From the NCBI GenBank assembly GCA_025934955.1, contig JAICWE010000007.1, positions 1 to 64,000 of the forward strand: a stretch of 64,000 bases of DNA. The letters are read 5' to 3'. The DNA is from Gemmatimonadales bacterium (lineage in GTDB: Bacteria > Gemmatimonadota > Gemmatimonadetes > Gemmatimonadales > GWC2-71-9). How positions within the stretch are numbered: position 1 is the stretch's first letter; each line of letters begins with the position of its first letter. The notes beneath the pieces were generated by a model. The model was not told the origin of the DNA. It was given only the letters and a program-made list of their open reading frames with translations, and did no database searches. Both the position numbers and the translations under genes were made by a program. Below, piece after piece: positions 23,520-32,128 of this stretch.

Positions 23520-25324
23520 GCGCCCAGCTCCGCCTCGACGTCCTCGGGCCGGCCGAGTCCGCTGCGCAGCCGGAGCAGCTGGAGGCGCGTGCGCTCCAGC
23601 GTCGCTCCGATCGCGGTCCGCCGCTCGCGCGCCGCGTCGCGCGCCGCGGTGAGCTCGTGCACCAGCGCGTTGCGCGCCGCATCGGCGCCGGCCCCGCGCT
23701 TCGCTTCGGCGAGCGTCGCCTCCAGCTCCCGCTCGCGCGCGGCGAGCCCCACCTCCTCGGCCTCGAGCGCCTCCAGCCGTCGCACGGCGCCGGTGAGCCG
23801 CCGGCGCACCGGTTTCGGCAGCGACTCGATCGCGGTGACCGGCCCGCGGTTCCCCGCGGGCGTCGGCAGCGGCGCCGAGCGCGATGCCCGGAGTCCGCGA
23901 GAAGCGAAGGCGAACGCTCGCCGCGCCAGCCCGCCGCTCAGGAGCGCCACGATGCGCCCCTCGAAGCGCTGGGGTGCACGGCTTCCCGCGACCGCGCTGA
24001 CGAAGGCGAGCATCACGAGCACCGCCCCGGCAATCGCGACGACGAGGCCGAGCCAGCTGATGGCATGCCCGCCCGGCTGGCCCGGCAGCGGCCGGCGCAT
24101 CGCGAACATCGCGAGCGCCAGGAGCCCCGCGCCCAACAGCGCGACGAGCACGAGGATGACAGCGCGCCGCCGGCGGCGGATGCGCCAGTCGGGCGCCGCC
24201 CGCCGCTGCGCGACCGTGTCACGCTGCTCCTCCCGGATGATGCGCATCGCCTGCTGCAGATCGCCGAAGCTGAAGCCGGAGCGGGCCAGCTCGCGCATCT
24301 CGGCGCCGACCTGCAGCACCAGCCCGGCGGCAACTGCGAGGAACACCATCATGTCGACGATCCGGTCCGCGTCGCTCTTCACCCGTGACGAGAGCGCCCA
24401 GCCGATGACGAGCAGGATGAACGCATTGCGGAGCAGGCCGCCGGCCTTCACGTGGAAGACCCGCAGCGCCGGCGCCACCTCCGGCCGGGCGATCCGCGCG
24501 GCATCGAGTGCTTCCACCAGCGCCTCGCCGCTGGCGAACCGCTCGGCCGGCTCCTTCAACAACAGGCGATCGATCGCCGCGGCGAGCGGCGCGGGCAGGT
24601 CGGGCCGGAGGGCCGCGACCGCCGGCGCGGCTTCGGTGAGATGCTTCGCCAGCACGGCCTGGCTGCTGGTGCCGTCGAACGGCACCCGTCCCGTCACGGC
24701 ACAGAACGCGACCACGCCGAGGGAATAGAGATCGCTGCGGCCGTCCACCGTCTCGCCCGCCGCCTGCTCGGGGCTCATGAAGTGCGGCGTGCCGACTACC
24801 TCGCCCACCGCGGTCAGGCCGGATGCCGCCGTCGCCCGCGCAATGCCGAAGTCGGTCACCAGCGCGCGGCCGGTGGCGCGCTCGAGCAGGATGTTGTCGG
24901 GCTTCACGTCCCGGTGCACCACGCCGCGCCCGTGCGCGTAGGAGAGCGCCCACGCCGTCTCCTGCAGCAGCCGCACCGCCTCGCTCGCGCCCAGCGGTCC
25001 CGCGCGCCTGAGCCGCTCGGCCAGCGTCTCGCCGTCGACGTAACCCATGACGAAGCAGAGCACGCCGCCGCGCGCCTCGACGGCGTGCACCGGGACGATG
25101 TTCGGATGGGAGAAGGCGGCGGCGGTGCGGGTCTCGCGCAGGAATCGCTCGCGCAGCTCGGGCCGCGCGGCGAGCTCCGGTGGCAGCACCTTGATCGCCA
25201 CCGGCCGGTCGAGCGCCAGATCGCGGGCGAGGAAGACGGCGCCCATGCCGCCCCGGCCCAGCTCGCGCTCGATTGCGTATGCGCCGTCCAGCGCGTGCTG
25301 CAACTCCTCGCGCAGGTCGGTCAG
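23516..25324 (-). CDS. PknB-type Ser/Thr protein kinase with four membrane helices
   Basis: This is a 602-residue kinase. The N-terminal catalytic domain (about 18-275) is complete: glycine loop GRGGMG, Lys45 in VAIKVL, HRDVKPDN, TDFG, and the activation segment ending GTPHFMSPEQ. Four membrane helices follow (near ILLVIGWALS, MVFLAVAAGLVL, LVLVALLGAGLLALAMF and LGLVVAIAGAVLVMLAF), then a C-terminal coiled coil rich in Glu/Arg. I propose a CTG start at 25324: it gives MTDLREEL, the usual start of such kinases, GGAG lies eight nt upstream, and CTGA overlaps the stop of the preceding gene. A TTG at 25303 is the alternative but has no room for a ribosome site. Confidence 0.9.
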   Translation of the reverse strand: MTDLREELQHALDGAYAIERELGRGGMGAVFLARDLALDRPVAIKVLPPELAARPELRERFLRETRTAAAFSHPNIVPVHAVEARGGVLCFVMGYVDGETLAERLRRAGPLGASEAVRLLQETAWALSYAHGRGVVHRDVKPDNILLERATGRALVTDFGIARATAASGLTAVGEVVGTPHFMSPEQAAGETVDGRSDLYSLGVVAFCAVTGRVPFDGTSSQAVLAKHLTEAAPAVAALRPDLPAPLAAAIDRLLLKEPAERFASGEALVEALDAARIARPEVAPALRVFHVKAGGLLRNAFILLVIGWALSSRVKSDADRIVDMMVFLAVAAGLVLQVGAEMRELARSGFSFGDLQQAMRIIREEQRDTVAQRRAAPDWRIRRRRRAVILVLVALLGAGLLALAMFAMRRPLPGQPGGHAISWLGLVVAIAGAVLVMLAFVSAVAGSRAPQRFEGRIVALLSGGLARRAFAFASRGLRASRSAPLPTPAGNRGPVTAIESLPKPVRRRLTGAVRRLEALEAEEVGLAARERELEATLAEAKRGAGADAARNALVHELTAARDAARERRTAIGATLERTRLQLLRLRSGLGRPEDVEAELGA

Positions 25325-25872
25325 CGGAGCTTCTCCGCCATCGCGACGTAGCCCTCGATCATCGCGCGGAGCCGCGCGAGGGCGCCGGCATCGGCCAGCT
25401 GGCCGTCCGGCGTGAACGCCTGGTCGGCCTGCGACAGCGTGTACATGTCGGGATACACCAGCACGCCGTTGCCCTCCAGTGGAATGCGAAGCTGCCAGAG
25501 GCCGCGGATGCCGCCGGCCATCGCGCCGGAGGCGGCCAGCAACAGTGCGTGCTTGCCGCGGAACGGGACCGGCCGCATGCGCGAGACCCAGTCGATGGCG
25601 TTCTTGAGCGTCCCCGGCATCGAGAAGTTGTACTCCGGCGAGACGATCATCATGCCGTCGGCCGCGCGTACTCGCGCGGCGAGCGCCTGTGCGCCGGGCG
25701 GAAAACCGGTCGCCGCCTGCGCGTCGGCGTTGTAGAGCGGCATGTCGAACTCGGCGAACTCGGCGACGTCCATCCCGGCGCCGGCAGAGCGCGCCACCTC
25801 TACCGCGACGCGGAGCAGCTTCCGGTTGAGCGACTCGCGCCGAAGCGATGCCGCGAAGGCGAGCAGCCTCAT
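25321..25872 (-). CDS. NADPH-dependent FMN reductase
   Basis: This is a 183-residue flavodoxin-fold oxidoreductase of the ArsH/ChrR/WrbA-like NAD(P)H:FMN group. It has the FMN phosphate loop SLRRESLNRKL (residues about 9-19) and the signature SPEYNFSMPGTLKNAIDW, which binds the flavin ring. Such enzymes reduce quinones, chromate, azo dyes or free FMN. The stop overlaps the proposed CTG start of the kinase gene (CTGA). Ten nt separate it from the upstream exported-protein gene. The four genes from 26776 down to 22311 therefore look like one operon. The link between a quinone-type reductase and a membrane kinase suggests redox sensing, as an inference from position. Confidence 0.9.
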   Translation of the reverse strand: MRLLAFAASLRRESLNRKLLRVAVEVARSAGAGMDVAEFAEFDMPLYNADAQAATGFPPGAQALAARVRAADGMMIVSPEYNFSMPGTLKNAIDWVSRMRPVPFRGKHALLLAASGAMAGGIRGLWQLRIPLEGNGVLVYPDMYTLSQADQAFTPDGQLADAGALARLRAMIEGYVAMAEKLR

Positions 25873-25882
25873 GCCGGGAGCA

Positions 25883-26776
25883 CTACTCCGACGCGATGGT
25901 GAAGCGCACCAGCACGCCCTCGACGAACTCGGCCGTGACCCGCTGCGCGCCGGCGCTGTAGCTGCGGACCGACACCTTGAGCGTCCCTTCCTTGCGCTCG
26001 GTTGCGCCGGCGGCCGGCCCGTACATGGACTCGACGTCGGCGATCAGCAGACCTTTCCGCAGCTCGCCCGCTACCGGCGCCGGCGCGCTGGCTACCGGCG
26101 ATGCCGCCGGCGCCGGTTCGGAGTCCGGGAAGTCCACGTACTTCGCCAGCGCGGCGCGCACCGCTTCCGGGGTCAGCGCGTCCACCGGCACACCGCGGTC
26201 GAAGCGCAGGTTGAAGCGGCTGCCGCCTTCGAGCCGGCGCTCGCGGACGTTGGCCTTCTTCGCCTCGTTCGCCGCGGCGAGCGCCGCGGCATTGCGGCGG
26301 TCCTGGTTCTCGCGCCGGGTACGGAGGTCGTCCAGCTCGTTCTGCATGTCGCGCCGCCGCGCCGGATCGGGCTCGTTGCGCACGCCCTTCTCGAGCGCCC
26401 GCTCGCGGTCGCTCTTCGGGGTGGCGCCCACGCTCACCGACGTTCCCGCGTCGTCGCCGAACGTCCCGAAGCCGCCGCCGCCGAGCTGGAACTCGATCAG
26501 CTTGGACTTGACCTTCACCTTCGTGATCATGCTGCTCTGTCCGGCGTGGATCGCGGTGCCGTTCTGCTTGAGCCGCGTCGCGACCTTCGCGAAGTCCACC
26601 GGCCGCTCGGTGCCGGGACGGACGTCCACACCGTCGTCGGTGCCCGGCATGTCGATGCGGACGACGATGGCCTGCCCTTCGAAGGCGGCGCGGAGCGCCT
26701 CCTCGCTCTGCGCGGCGAGCGCGAGCGGAGACGCGAGCAACAAGGCGGCGGCGAACGCGAGCGGCGCCGGTCGCAT
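25883..26776 (-). CDS. Exported hypothetical protein (297 aa)
   Basis: I do not recognise a domain. It has a signal peptide at residues 1-22 (ALLLASPLALAAQ) and an N-terminal region with IVVRIDMPGTDDGVDVRPG. A long charged helical segment around 130-190 (RERALEKGVRNEPDPARRR, LDDLRTRRENQDRRNAAALAAANEAKK) could form a coiled coil. An Ala/Pro linker is followed by a C-terminal all-beta part that ends in VRFTIASE. AAGGA lies six nt before the ATG. It is the first gene of the operon with the flavin reductase, kinase and lipoprotein, and is divergent from the aminotransferase gene. It might be a periplasmic partner of the kinase. Confidence 0.75.
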   Translation of the reverse strand: MRPAPLAFAAALLLASPLALAAQSEEALRAAFEGQAIVVRIDMPGTDDGVDVRPGTERPVDFAKVATRLKQNGTAIHAGQSSMITKVKVKSKLIEFQLGGGGFGTFGDDAGTSVSVGATPKSDRERALEKGVRNEPDPARRRDMQNELDDLRTRRENQDRRNAAALAAANEAKKANVRERRLEGGSRFNLRFDRGVPVDALTPEAVRAALAKYVDFPDSEPAPAASPVASAPAPVAGELRKGLLIADVESMYGPAAGATERKEGTLKVSVRSYSAGAQRVTAEFVEGVLVRFTIASE

Positions 26777-26851
26777 CGGTGGTCCTTTCGTGTGGGGCGC
26801 GGTGATGAAGGATGATCCGCGGGCGCCCTTCCGGCAAGCGAGAGCGGCCTC

Positions 26852-26857
26852 TAGACT
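26852..26857 (+). promoter_or_regulatory. Candidate -10 box (TAGACT) of leaderless aminotransferase gene
   Basis: TAGACT is followed by exactly six nt and the ATG at 26864. No Shine-Dalgarno is present. TTCCGG stands at the 17-nt -35 position but is a poor match. The pattern equals that at 11039, 28778 and 60014. Confidence 0.5.
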
Positions 26858-26863
26858 TTGCCG

Positions 26864-28078
26864 ATGCCGACCACGACCGCCGCCGACACCGCTGACGCCG
26901 AGCTTGCCCGCTGGCGCGCCGACACGCCGGGCATTGCCAGCCGCGTCCATCTCAACAACGCCGGCGCCGCGCTGATGCCGCGGCCGGTGTACGACGCCGT
27001 CACCGCACACCTGGCGCTGGAGCTGGAGCGCGGCGGCTACGAGGCGGCGGACGCGCGGGCCGACGCGCGTGACGCGGCCTACGCGGACGTCGCCCGCCTC
27101 CTCGGCGCCGCGCCGCGCAACATCGCCGTGGTCCAGAACTCCACCGTCGCCTTTGCCCAGGCACTCGCCGCGTTCGACTTCGCGCCGGGCGACGTGATCC
27201 TCACCACCCGCGACGACTACGTCTCCAACCAGATCGCCTGTCTCTCGCTCGCGCGGCGGCGCGGCGTCGTGGTCGAGCGCGCCGACGAGCTGGCGTCGGG
27301 CGGTGTGGATCCGGACTCGGTCCGCGCCCGGATCCGCCGACGCCGCCCTGCGCTGGTCGCCCTCACCTGGATACCGACCAACTCCGGGCTGGTGCAGCCG
27401 GCGGAGGCGGTGGGCGACGTCTGCGCCGATGCCGAAGTGCCGTACCTGGTGGACGCCTGTCAGGCGGTCGGCCAGATGCCGGTGGACGTCATGCGGCTTC
27501 GGTGCGACTACCTCGCGGCGACGGCGCGCAAGTTTCTCCGGGGTCCCCGCGGCATCGGCTTGCTGTACGTCGCCGACCGCGCGCTCGAGCGCGGCGCGCA
27601 CCCGCTCTATCCCGATCTCCACGGCGCCACCTGGACCGACGCGGACAGCTTCGAGTTGGCCCCCGATGCGCGGCGGTTCGAGAGCTGGGAATTCCCCGTC
27701 GCCAACGTGCTCGGCCTCGGCGCCGCGGCCCGCTACGCCCTGGAGGTGACGCTGGCGACGGCGCGCGATCGGGGCCGCGCGCTCACCGAGCTGGCGCGCT
27801 CCCGGCTGTCGGAGCTCCCCGGGGTGCGCCCGCTCGATCGCGGCGCCGAGCGCGGCGCCATCGCGACGTTCGCGCTGGAGGGACGCGACGCGGACGCGGT
27901 GAAGCTCGCGCTCCGTGCGCGCGGCATCAACACCAGCTCGGCCGACCGGACCGTCGCCGTGATCGACATGGATGCCAAGGGAGCGACGACGCTGCTGCGA
28001 GTCTCGCCGCATTACTACAACACCGCGGAAGAGATCGAGCTGCTCGCGGCCGCGCTGGGCGAACTGCTCGGGGAGTGA
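26864..28078 (+). CDS. Class V aminotransferase (PLP enzyme, cysteine desulfurase-like fold)
   Basis: This 404-residue fold-type I PLP enzyme has an N-terminal LNNAGAALMPRPV segment typical of class V members such as EgtE, NifS-like and isopenicillin-N epimerase. The cofactor aspartate lies in PYLVDACQAVGQMPVDV, and the Schiff-base Lys223 in ATARKFLRGPRGIG. The active-site Cys loop of true cysteine desulfurases is not evident, so it probably acts as a lyase or transaminase on an amino acid. EgtE-type C-S lyase is possible, but no ergothioneine genes are nearby. The start is ATG 26864 without a Shine-Dalgarno (leaderless candidate); an in-frame TTG lies two codons upstream. Its stop directly abuts the convergent tesA stop. 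Confidence 0.88.
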   Translation: MPTTTAADTADAELARWRADTPGIASRVHLNNAGAALMPRPVYDAVTAHLALELERGGYEAADARADARDAAYADVARLLGAAPRNIAVVQNSTVAFAQALAAFDFAPGDVILTTRDDYVSNQIACLSLARRRGVVVERADELASGGVDPDSVRARIRRRRPALVALTWIPTNSGLVQPAEAVGDVCADAEVPYLVDACQAVGQMPVDVMRLRCDYLAATARKFLRGPRGIGLLYVADRALERGAHPLYPDLHGATWTDADSFELAPDARRFESWEFPVANVLGLGAAARYALEVTLATARDRGRALTELARSRLSELPGVRPLDRGAERGAIATFALEGRDADAVKLALRARGINTSSADRTVAVIDMDAKGATTLLRVSPHYYNTAEEIELLAAALGELLGE

Positions 28079-28771
28079 TCAGCGCGCCCGCCGGAGCACC
28101 GGCTCCAGCACCTTCCAGACGTTCGCCGCCAGGACCCGCTGGCCCGCCGCGGTGGGATGCACGCCGTCGGGCTGGTTGAGCCCCGCATGTCCGCCGACGC
28201 CGGCGAGGAGAAACGGCACCAGCGGGACGCCGTTGGCCCGGGCGATCGCCGGATACACCGCGGCGAACCTCTCGCCGTATACGGCGCCGTAATTCGGCAG
28301 CGTGCGCATGCCGACCAGCACGATCGTCGGCGCCGGCGTGTGCGCCTTCGCGCGGTCCATGATGGCCTGGATGTTGGCGCGGAGCGAGTCCGGGTCGAGG
28401 CCACGGAGGCCGTCGTTGGCGCCCGTCTCCACCACCAGCACCGCCGCGGGCTGCCGCAGCACCCAGTCGATCCGCCGGCGCGCGTCGGCCGAGGTCTCGC
28501 CGCTCACGCCGGCGTTGACGACCCGATAGCGGAGCCCGGCGGAGTCGAGCTTCTGCTGGATCAGCGCGGGGTACGCCTGGTCGGGTGACGGGAGGCCGTA
28601 GCCCGCGGTGAGACTGGTGCCGAGAAAGACGATGGCCGGCGCGCTCGTCCCGGCGTCCGCCGCCTCGCCGCGCGCCTCACGCACGCCGTCGCCGCGCGGT
28701 GCGTCGCCGCATGCGGCCATCACCATCGCGGCGGCCGTCGCCACGAGCGTCCACCCGAGTCTCGCTATCAT
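28079..28771 (-). CDS. tesA: SGNH-type arylesterase / acyl-CoA thioesterase I (TesA-like)
   Basis: This 230-residue exported lipoprotein-type esterase has an N-terminal signal with a lipobox (VMAAC, Cys near 21). It is followed by the SGNH blocks: FLGTSLTAGYGL (nucleophile Ser, Thr replacing the common Asp), NAGVSGETSADAR, VVETGANDGLRG and DGVHPTAAG with the catalytic Asp and His. TesA homologues hydrolyse thioesters and aryl esters in the periplasm. It is divergent from an ABC ATPase and permease of the YbbA/YbbP type, six nt apart, the same arrangement as tesA-ybbAP in enterobacteria. That order suggests a shared function in lipid or lysophospholipid export and turnover. Confidence 0.9.
   Translation of the reverse strand: MIARLGWTLVATAAAMVMAACGDAPRGDGVREARGEAADAGTSAPAIVFLGTSLTAGYGLPSPDQAYPALIQQKLDSAGLRYRVVNAGVSGETSADARRRIDWVLRQPAAVLVVETGANDGLRGLDPDSLRANIQAIMDRAKAHTPAPTIVLVGMRTLPNYGAVYGERFAAVYPAIARANGVPLVPFLLAGVGGHAGLNQPDGVHPTAAGQRVLAANVWKVLEPVLRRAR
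28766..28771 (+). promoter_or_regulatory. Candidate -10 box (TATCAT) of leaderless ABC gene
   Basis: TATCAT is followed by six nt (TCCGTG) and the ATG at 28778, with no Shine-Dalgarno. Its last three bases are the reverse complement of the tesA start codon, so both start sites are packed into 13 bp. A bidirectional promoter core is likely. Confidence 0.5.
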
Positions 28772-28777
28772 TCCGTG

Positions 28778-29464
28778 ATGCTGCGCTGCGAATCGCTCAC
28801 CCAGACCTATCGTTCCGGCGGCCGTGAGCTGACCGTGCTGAAGGATATCAGCTTCACGCTGGAGCCGGGCGGCTTTCTCGCGATCGTCGGACCGTCCGGC
28901 AGCGGCAAGACGACGCTGCTCGGGCTGCTCGCCGGACTCGATCGTCCCGCGCACGGCCGCGTGTGGCTCGACGGCACCGAGCTCGGTCCGCTCGATGAGG
29001 ACGCCCGCGCGCGGGTGCGGGCCGAGAAGGTCGGGTTCGTCTTCCAGTCGTTCCAGCTGATTCCGACGCTGACGGCCCGGGAGAACGTCGAGATCCCGCT
29101 CGAGCTGGCGCCCGCCAACGGCGGCGGATCGTGGAAGGGCCGCGCCGACGACCTCCTCGCCCGCGTCGGGCTGGCCGGCCGCGCGCACCACTACCCGGCG
29201 CAGCTCTCCGGCGGCGAGCAGCAGCGCGTCGCCCTCGCCCGCGCCTTCAGCAACCGGCCGCGCATCCTCTTCGCCGACGAGCCGACCGGCAACCTCGACG
29301 CCCGCACCGGTGCGTCGGTCATCGACCTGATGACCGAGCTGAACCGCGAGCTGGGTACGACGCTCGTGCTCGTCACCCACGACGCGGAGCTCGCCGCGCG
29401 CGCCCGGCGCACCGTGCGCCTCGCCGATGGCGTGGTCGTGGCCGACAGCGCGGCCGCGGCCTGA
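28778..29464 (+). CDS. ABC transporter ATPase (YbbA/LolD type)
   Basis: This is a 228-residue ATP-binding subunit with Walker A GPSGSGKT (residues 38-45), Q-loop VFQSFQLIP, signature LSGGEQQR, Walker B ILFADEP and the H-loop VTHD. It is in the LolD/MacB/YbbA group that powers FtsX-like permeases moving lipids or lipoproteins from the inner membrane. The ATG at 28778 is preferred over the GTG just before it. There is no Shine-Dalgarno, and a TATCAT box six nt upstream points to a leaderless mRNA. Eleven nt separate it from the permease gene, with which it forms the transporter. The tesA gene lies divergently upstream. Confidence 0.94.
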   Translation: MLRCESLTQTYRSGGRELTVLKDISFTLEPGGFLAIVGPSGSGKTTLLGLLAGLDRPAHGRVWLDGTELGPLDEDARARVRAEKVGFVFQSFQLIPTLTARENVEIPLELAPANGGGSWKGRADDLLARVGLAGRAHHYPAQLSGGEQQRVALARAFSNRPRILFADEPTGNLDARTGASVIDLMTELNRELGTTLVLVTHDAELAARARRTVRLADGVVVADSAAAA

Positions 29465-29475
29465 CGTCGCCCTCG

Positions 29476-32094
29476 ATGTCGCTGCCGTTCGTCCTCCGCA
29501 CCGCCGCGCGGGAGCTGCGTGCCGCACCGCGCCGGCTGCTGCTGCTCACCGCGAGCATCGCCGCGGGCGTCGCCGCGCTGGTGGCGATCGACTCCTTCAC
29601 CGCCAACCTGCGCACCTCGGTGCGCGACCAGGCACAGGCGCTCCTCGGCGCCGACCTGTCGGTCACCTCGCGCCAGCCGCTCACGGCGCACGCCGCTGCC
29701 GTCGTCGACACGCTGGCCCGCGGCGGCGCGGTTGCCCGGGTCACCGGATTCGGCGCCATGGCGTACGTGCCGCGCACCCGGGGCACGCGCCTGGTGCAGG
29801 TGAGCGCGGTGGAGGGAGGCTACCCGTTCTACGGCGAGATCCGCACGGCGCCGGCGGGCGCGTGGCGCGAGCTGCAGCGCGGCCGGAGCGTCCTGGTCGA
29901 GCCCGCGCTCCTCACCGCGCTGAACGCGCATCTGGGCGATACGCTGGCGTTAGGCGACGGCCGCTTCCGCATCATCGGCACCGTCGTGAGCGTGCCCGGC
30001 GACGTCGGGATCCGGACCGCGTTCGGCGCGCGGGTCTGGATTCCCGGCAGCTACGTGAGCGAGACCGGGCTCCTCGGTTTCGGCAGCCGGGCGGAGTACG
30101 AGACGTTCATCAAGCTCCCCGCCGGCGTTGCCGCAGAGCCGCTCGCCGAGCGCTACCGCCCCGCGCTCCGGGCCGACCGCGTGCGCCTTCGCACCGTCGC
30201 CGACGATCGGCAGGACCTCACCGACGCTCTCACCCGGCTCTCCAACTATCTCGGCCTCGTCGGCCTCACGGCGCTGCTGCTCGGCGGCCTCGGCGTCGCC
30301 AGCGCCGTGCACGTCCTCGTGCGACGGAAGCTCGACACCATCGCCGTGTTCCGCTGCCTCGGCGCGTCCGCGGCCGAGGTGTTCGCCGTGTACCTGCTGC
30401 AGGCCGCGGCGATGGCGCTGGTCGGCAGCGCCATCGGCGTGGCGCTGGGGGTCCTCACCCAGCAGCTCCTGCCCCATGTGCTGCACGACCTGCTGCCGGT
30501 CGAGGTCTCGGCCACGCCCTCGGCCGCGGCAATCGTCGAGGGGTTGCTGATCGGCCTCGGCGTGGCGCTCGCCTTTGCGCTGCTGCCGCTGCTCGCGGTG
30601 CGGCGAGTGCCGCCGCTCGCGGCGCTGCGCCGCGATGTCGAGAGCGGCGCCGCGCGCGGTGATCGGAGCCGCTGGGTCGCGGGCGCGGTGCTCGCGCTCG
30701 GTGTCGTGGCGCTCGCGGCGCTCGAGGTGGGGAGTTGGCGCCGCGGGGCAGCGTTCGCCGGTGGAGTGGCCGTCGCGCTGCTGGTGCTGTGGGGCGCGGC
30801 GTGGCTCGCGGTCCGACTGCTCCGGCGCCGGCTGCCGCCGCGCTGGCCGTTCGCCTGGAGACAGGGACTCGCCAACCTGCATCGGCCGGGCAACCAGACG
30901 GCGACCGTCGTGCTCGCCGTCGGCTTCGGGGCATTCCTCCTCGCCACGCTGCTCCTGGTGCAGCACGTCCTGTTGCGGCAGCTCGCGACTACCGGCGGCG
31001 CGACGCGGCCCAACCTCGTGCTGCTCGACATCCAGCCCGATCAGGCGCGCGCGGTGGACTCGCTGCTGCACGCCCAGGGCTTCGGCGCGCCCGCGATGAC
31101 GCCGATCGTGCCGATGCGCATTCAGTCGGTGAAGGGACGCGCGGCGACCGAGCTGCTCGCCGCGCGGGCCGACAGCGCCGGGCCGCCGATCGAGCCGGCC
31201 CAGCCGCGGACCGCGGGCGGCGGGACACGCGGTCGCGCCGGAAGACGCGGAGCGGACGGCGAGCCCGGCAACGCGTGGGCGCTGCGCCGCGAATACCGCT
31301 CGACCTATCGCGACACGCTGGTCGGCTCCGAGCGCATCGTCGCCGGGCGCTGGTGGAGCAGGCGCGACGCGAGCGTGCCGGTCGCGGTCTCGCTGGAGCA
31401 GGGTCTCGCGAGCGAGCTCGGGGTCAAGGTGGGCGACGAGATCGTGTGGGACGTGCAGGGACTTCCCGTGCCGACCCGCGTCGCCAGCCTGCGCGAGGTG
31501 GACTGGGCCCGCTTCGAGCCCAACTTCTTCGCGGTCTTCGCACCGGGCGCGCTGGAGCAGGCGCCGCAGACGATGGTCGCGCTGGTGCGCGTCACCGACC
31601 CGCTCGCCCGCGGCACGCTGCAGCGCCGCCTCGCCGAGCGGTTCGCCAACGTGTCGTCGCTCGATCTGGCGCAGGTGCAGCAGGCGATCGAGCGGCTGAT
31701 CGAGCGCGTCATTCTCGCCATTCGCTTCATGGCGCTCTTCACCCTCGCGACCGGCGCCATCGTGCTGGTCGGCGCCGTCGCGACGACCCGCGATCAGCGG
31801 GTGCGCGAAGGCGCCCTGCTCCGCACCCTCGGCGCCACCCGCGGCCAGGTGCTCCGCGTCGTGCTCGCCGAGTACCTGGCGCTCGGGTTGGTCGCGGCGC
31901 TGGTCGGAGTGGTGCTCGCCATCGGTGCCGGCTGGGCGCTGGCGCACTGGCTGTTCGAGACGCCGTTCGCCTTCCCCGCTCTTCCGCTCGCGGCGCTTGC
32001 CGCGCTCGTGGCCGGTGGTGCTGCGGTGATCGGGTTGAGCGGCAGCAGCGACGTGGTGCGGCGCACGCCGCTGGAGGTTCTGCGGGCGGAGTGA
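29476..32094 (+). CDS. FtsX-like ABC permease (YbbP type)
   Basis: This 872-residue inner-membrane protein has the YbbP layout: an N-terminal helix (LLLLTASIAAGVAALVAIDSF), a large periplasmic MacB-like domain, a block of three FtsX helices (about 255-375), a central helix region with a second periplasmic domain, and three C-terminal FtsX helices (about 745-860) ending in VVRRTPLEVLRAE. About ten helices are expected. A low-complexity Gly/Arg stretch (near residues 575-595) interrupts the second periplasmic domain. With the ATPase it would extract or export a lipid-like substrate. The ATG at 29476 was chosen because the frame upstream overlaps the ATPase gene and has no helix. Confidence 0.92.
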   Translation: MSLPFVLRTAARELRAAPRRLLLLTASIAAGVAALVAIDSFTANLRTSVRDQAQALLGADLSVTSRQPLTAHAAAVVDTLARGGAVARVTGFGAMAYVPRTRGTRLVQVSAVEGGYPFYGEIRTAPAGAWRELQRGRSVLVEPALLTALNAHLGDTLALGDGRFRIIGTVVSVPGDVGIRTAFGARVWIPGSYVSETGLLGFGSRAEYETFIKLPAGVAAEPLAERYRPALRADRVRLRTVADDRQDLTDALTRLSNYLGLVGLTALLLGGLGVASAVHVLVRRKLDTIAVFRCLGASAAEVFAVYLLQAAAMALVGSAIGVALGVLTQQLLPHVLHDLLPVEVSATPSAAAIVEGLLIGLGVALAFALLPLLAVRRVPPLAALRRDVESGAARGDRSRWVAGAVLALGVVALAALEVGSWRRGAAFAGGVAVALLVLWGAAWLAVRLLRRRLPPRWPFAWRQGLANLHRPGNQTATVVLAVGFGAFLLATLLLVQHVLLRQLATTGGATRPNLVLLDIQPDQARAVDSLLHAQGFGAPAMTPIVPMRIQSVKGRAATELLAARADSAGPPIEPAQPRTAGGGTRGRAGRRGADGEPGNAWALRREYRSTYRDTLVGSERIVAGRWWSRRDASVPVAVSLEQGLASELGVKVGDEIVWDVQGLPVPTRVASLREVDWARFEPNFFAVFAPGALEQAPQTMVALVRVTDPLARGTLQRRLAERFANVSSLDLAQVQQAIERLIERVILAIRFMALFTLATGAIVLVGAVATTRDQRVREGALLRTLGATRGQVLRVVLAEYLALGLVAALVGVVLAIGAGWALAHWLFETPFAFPALPLAALAALVAGGAAVIGLSGSSDVVRRTPLEVLRAE

Positions 32095-32128
32095 TATTCT
32101 CCCACCGCCTCCAAACCCGGGACCCTGC

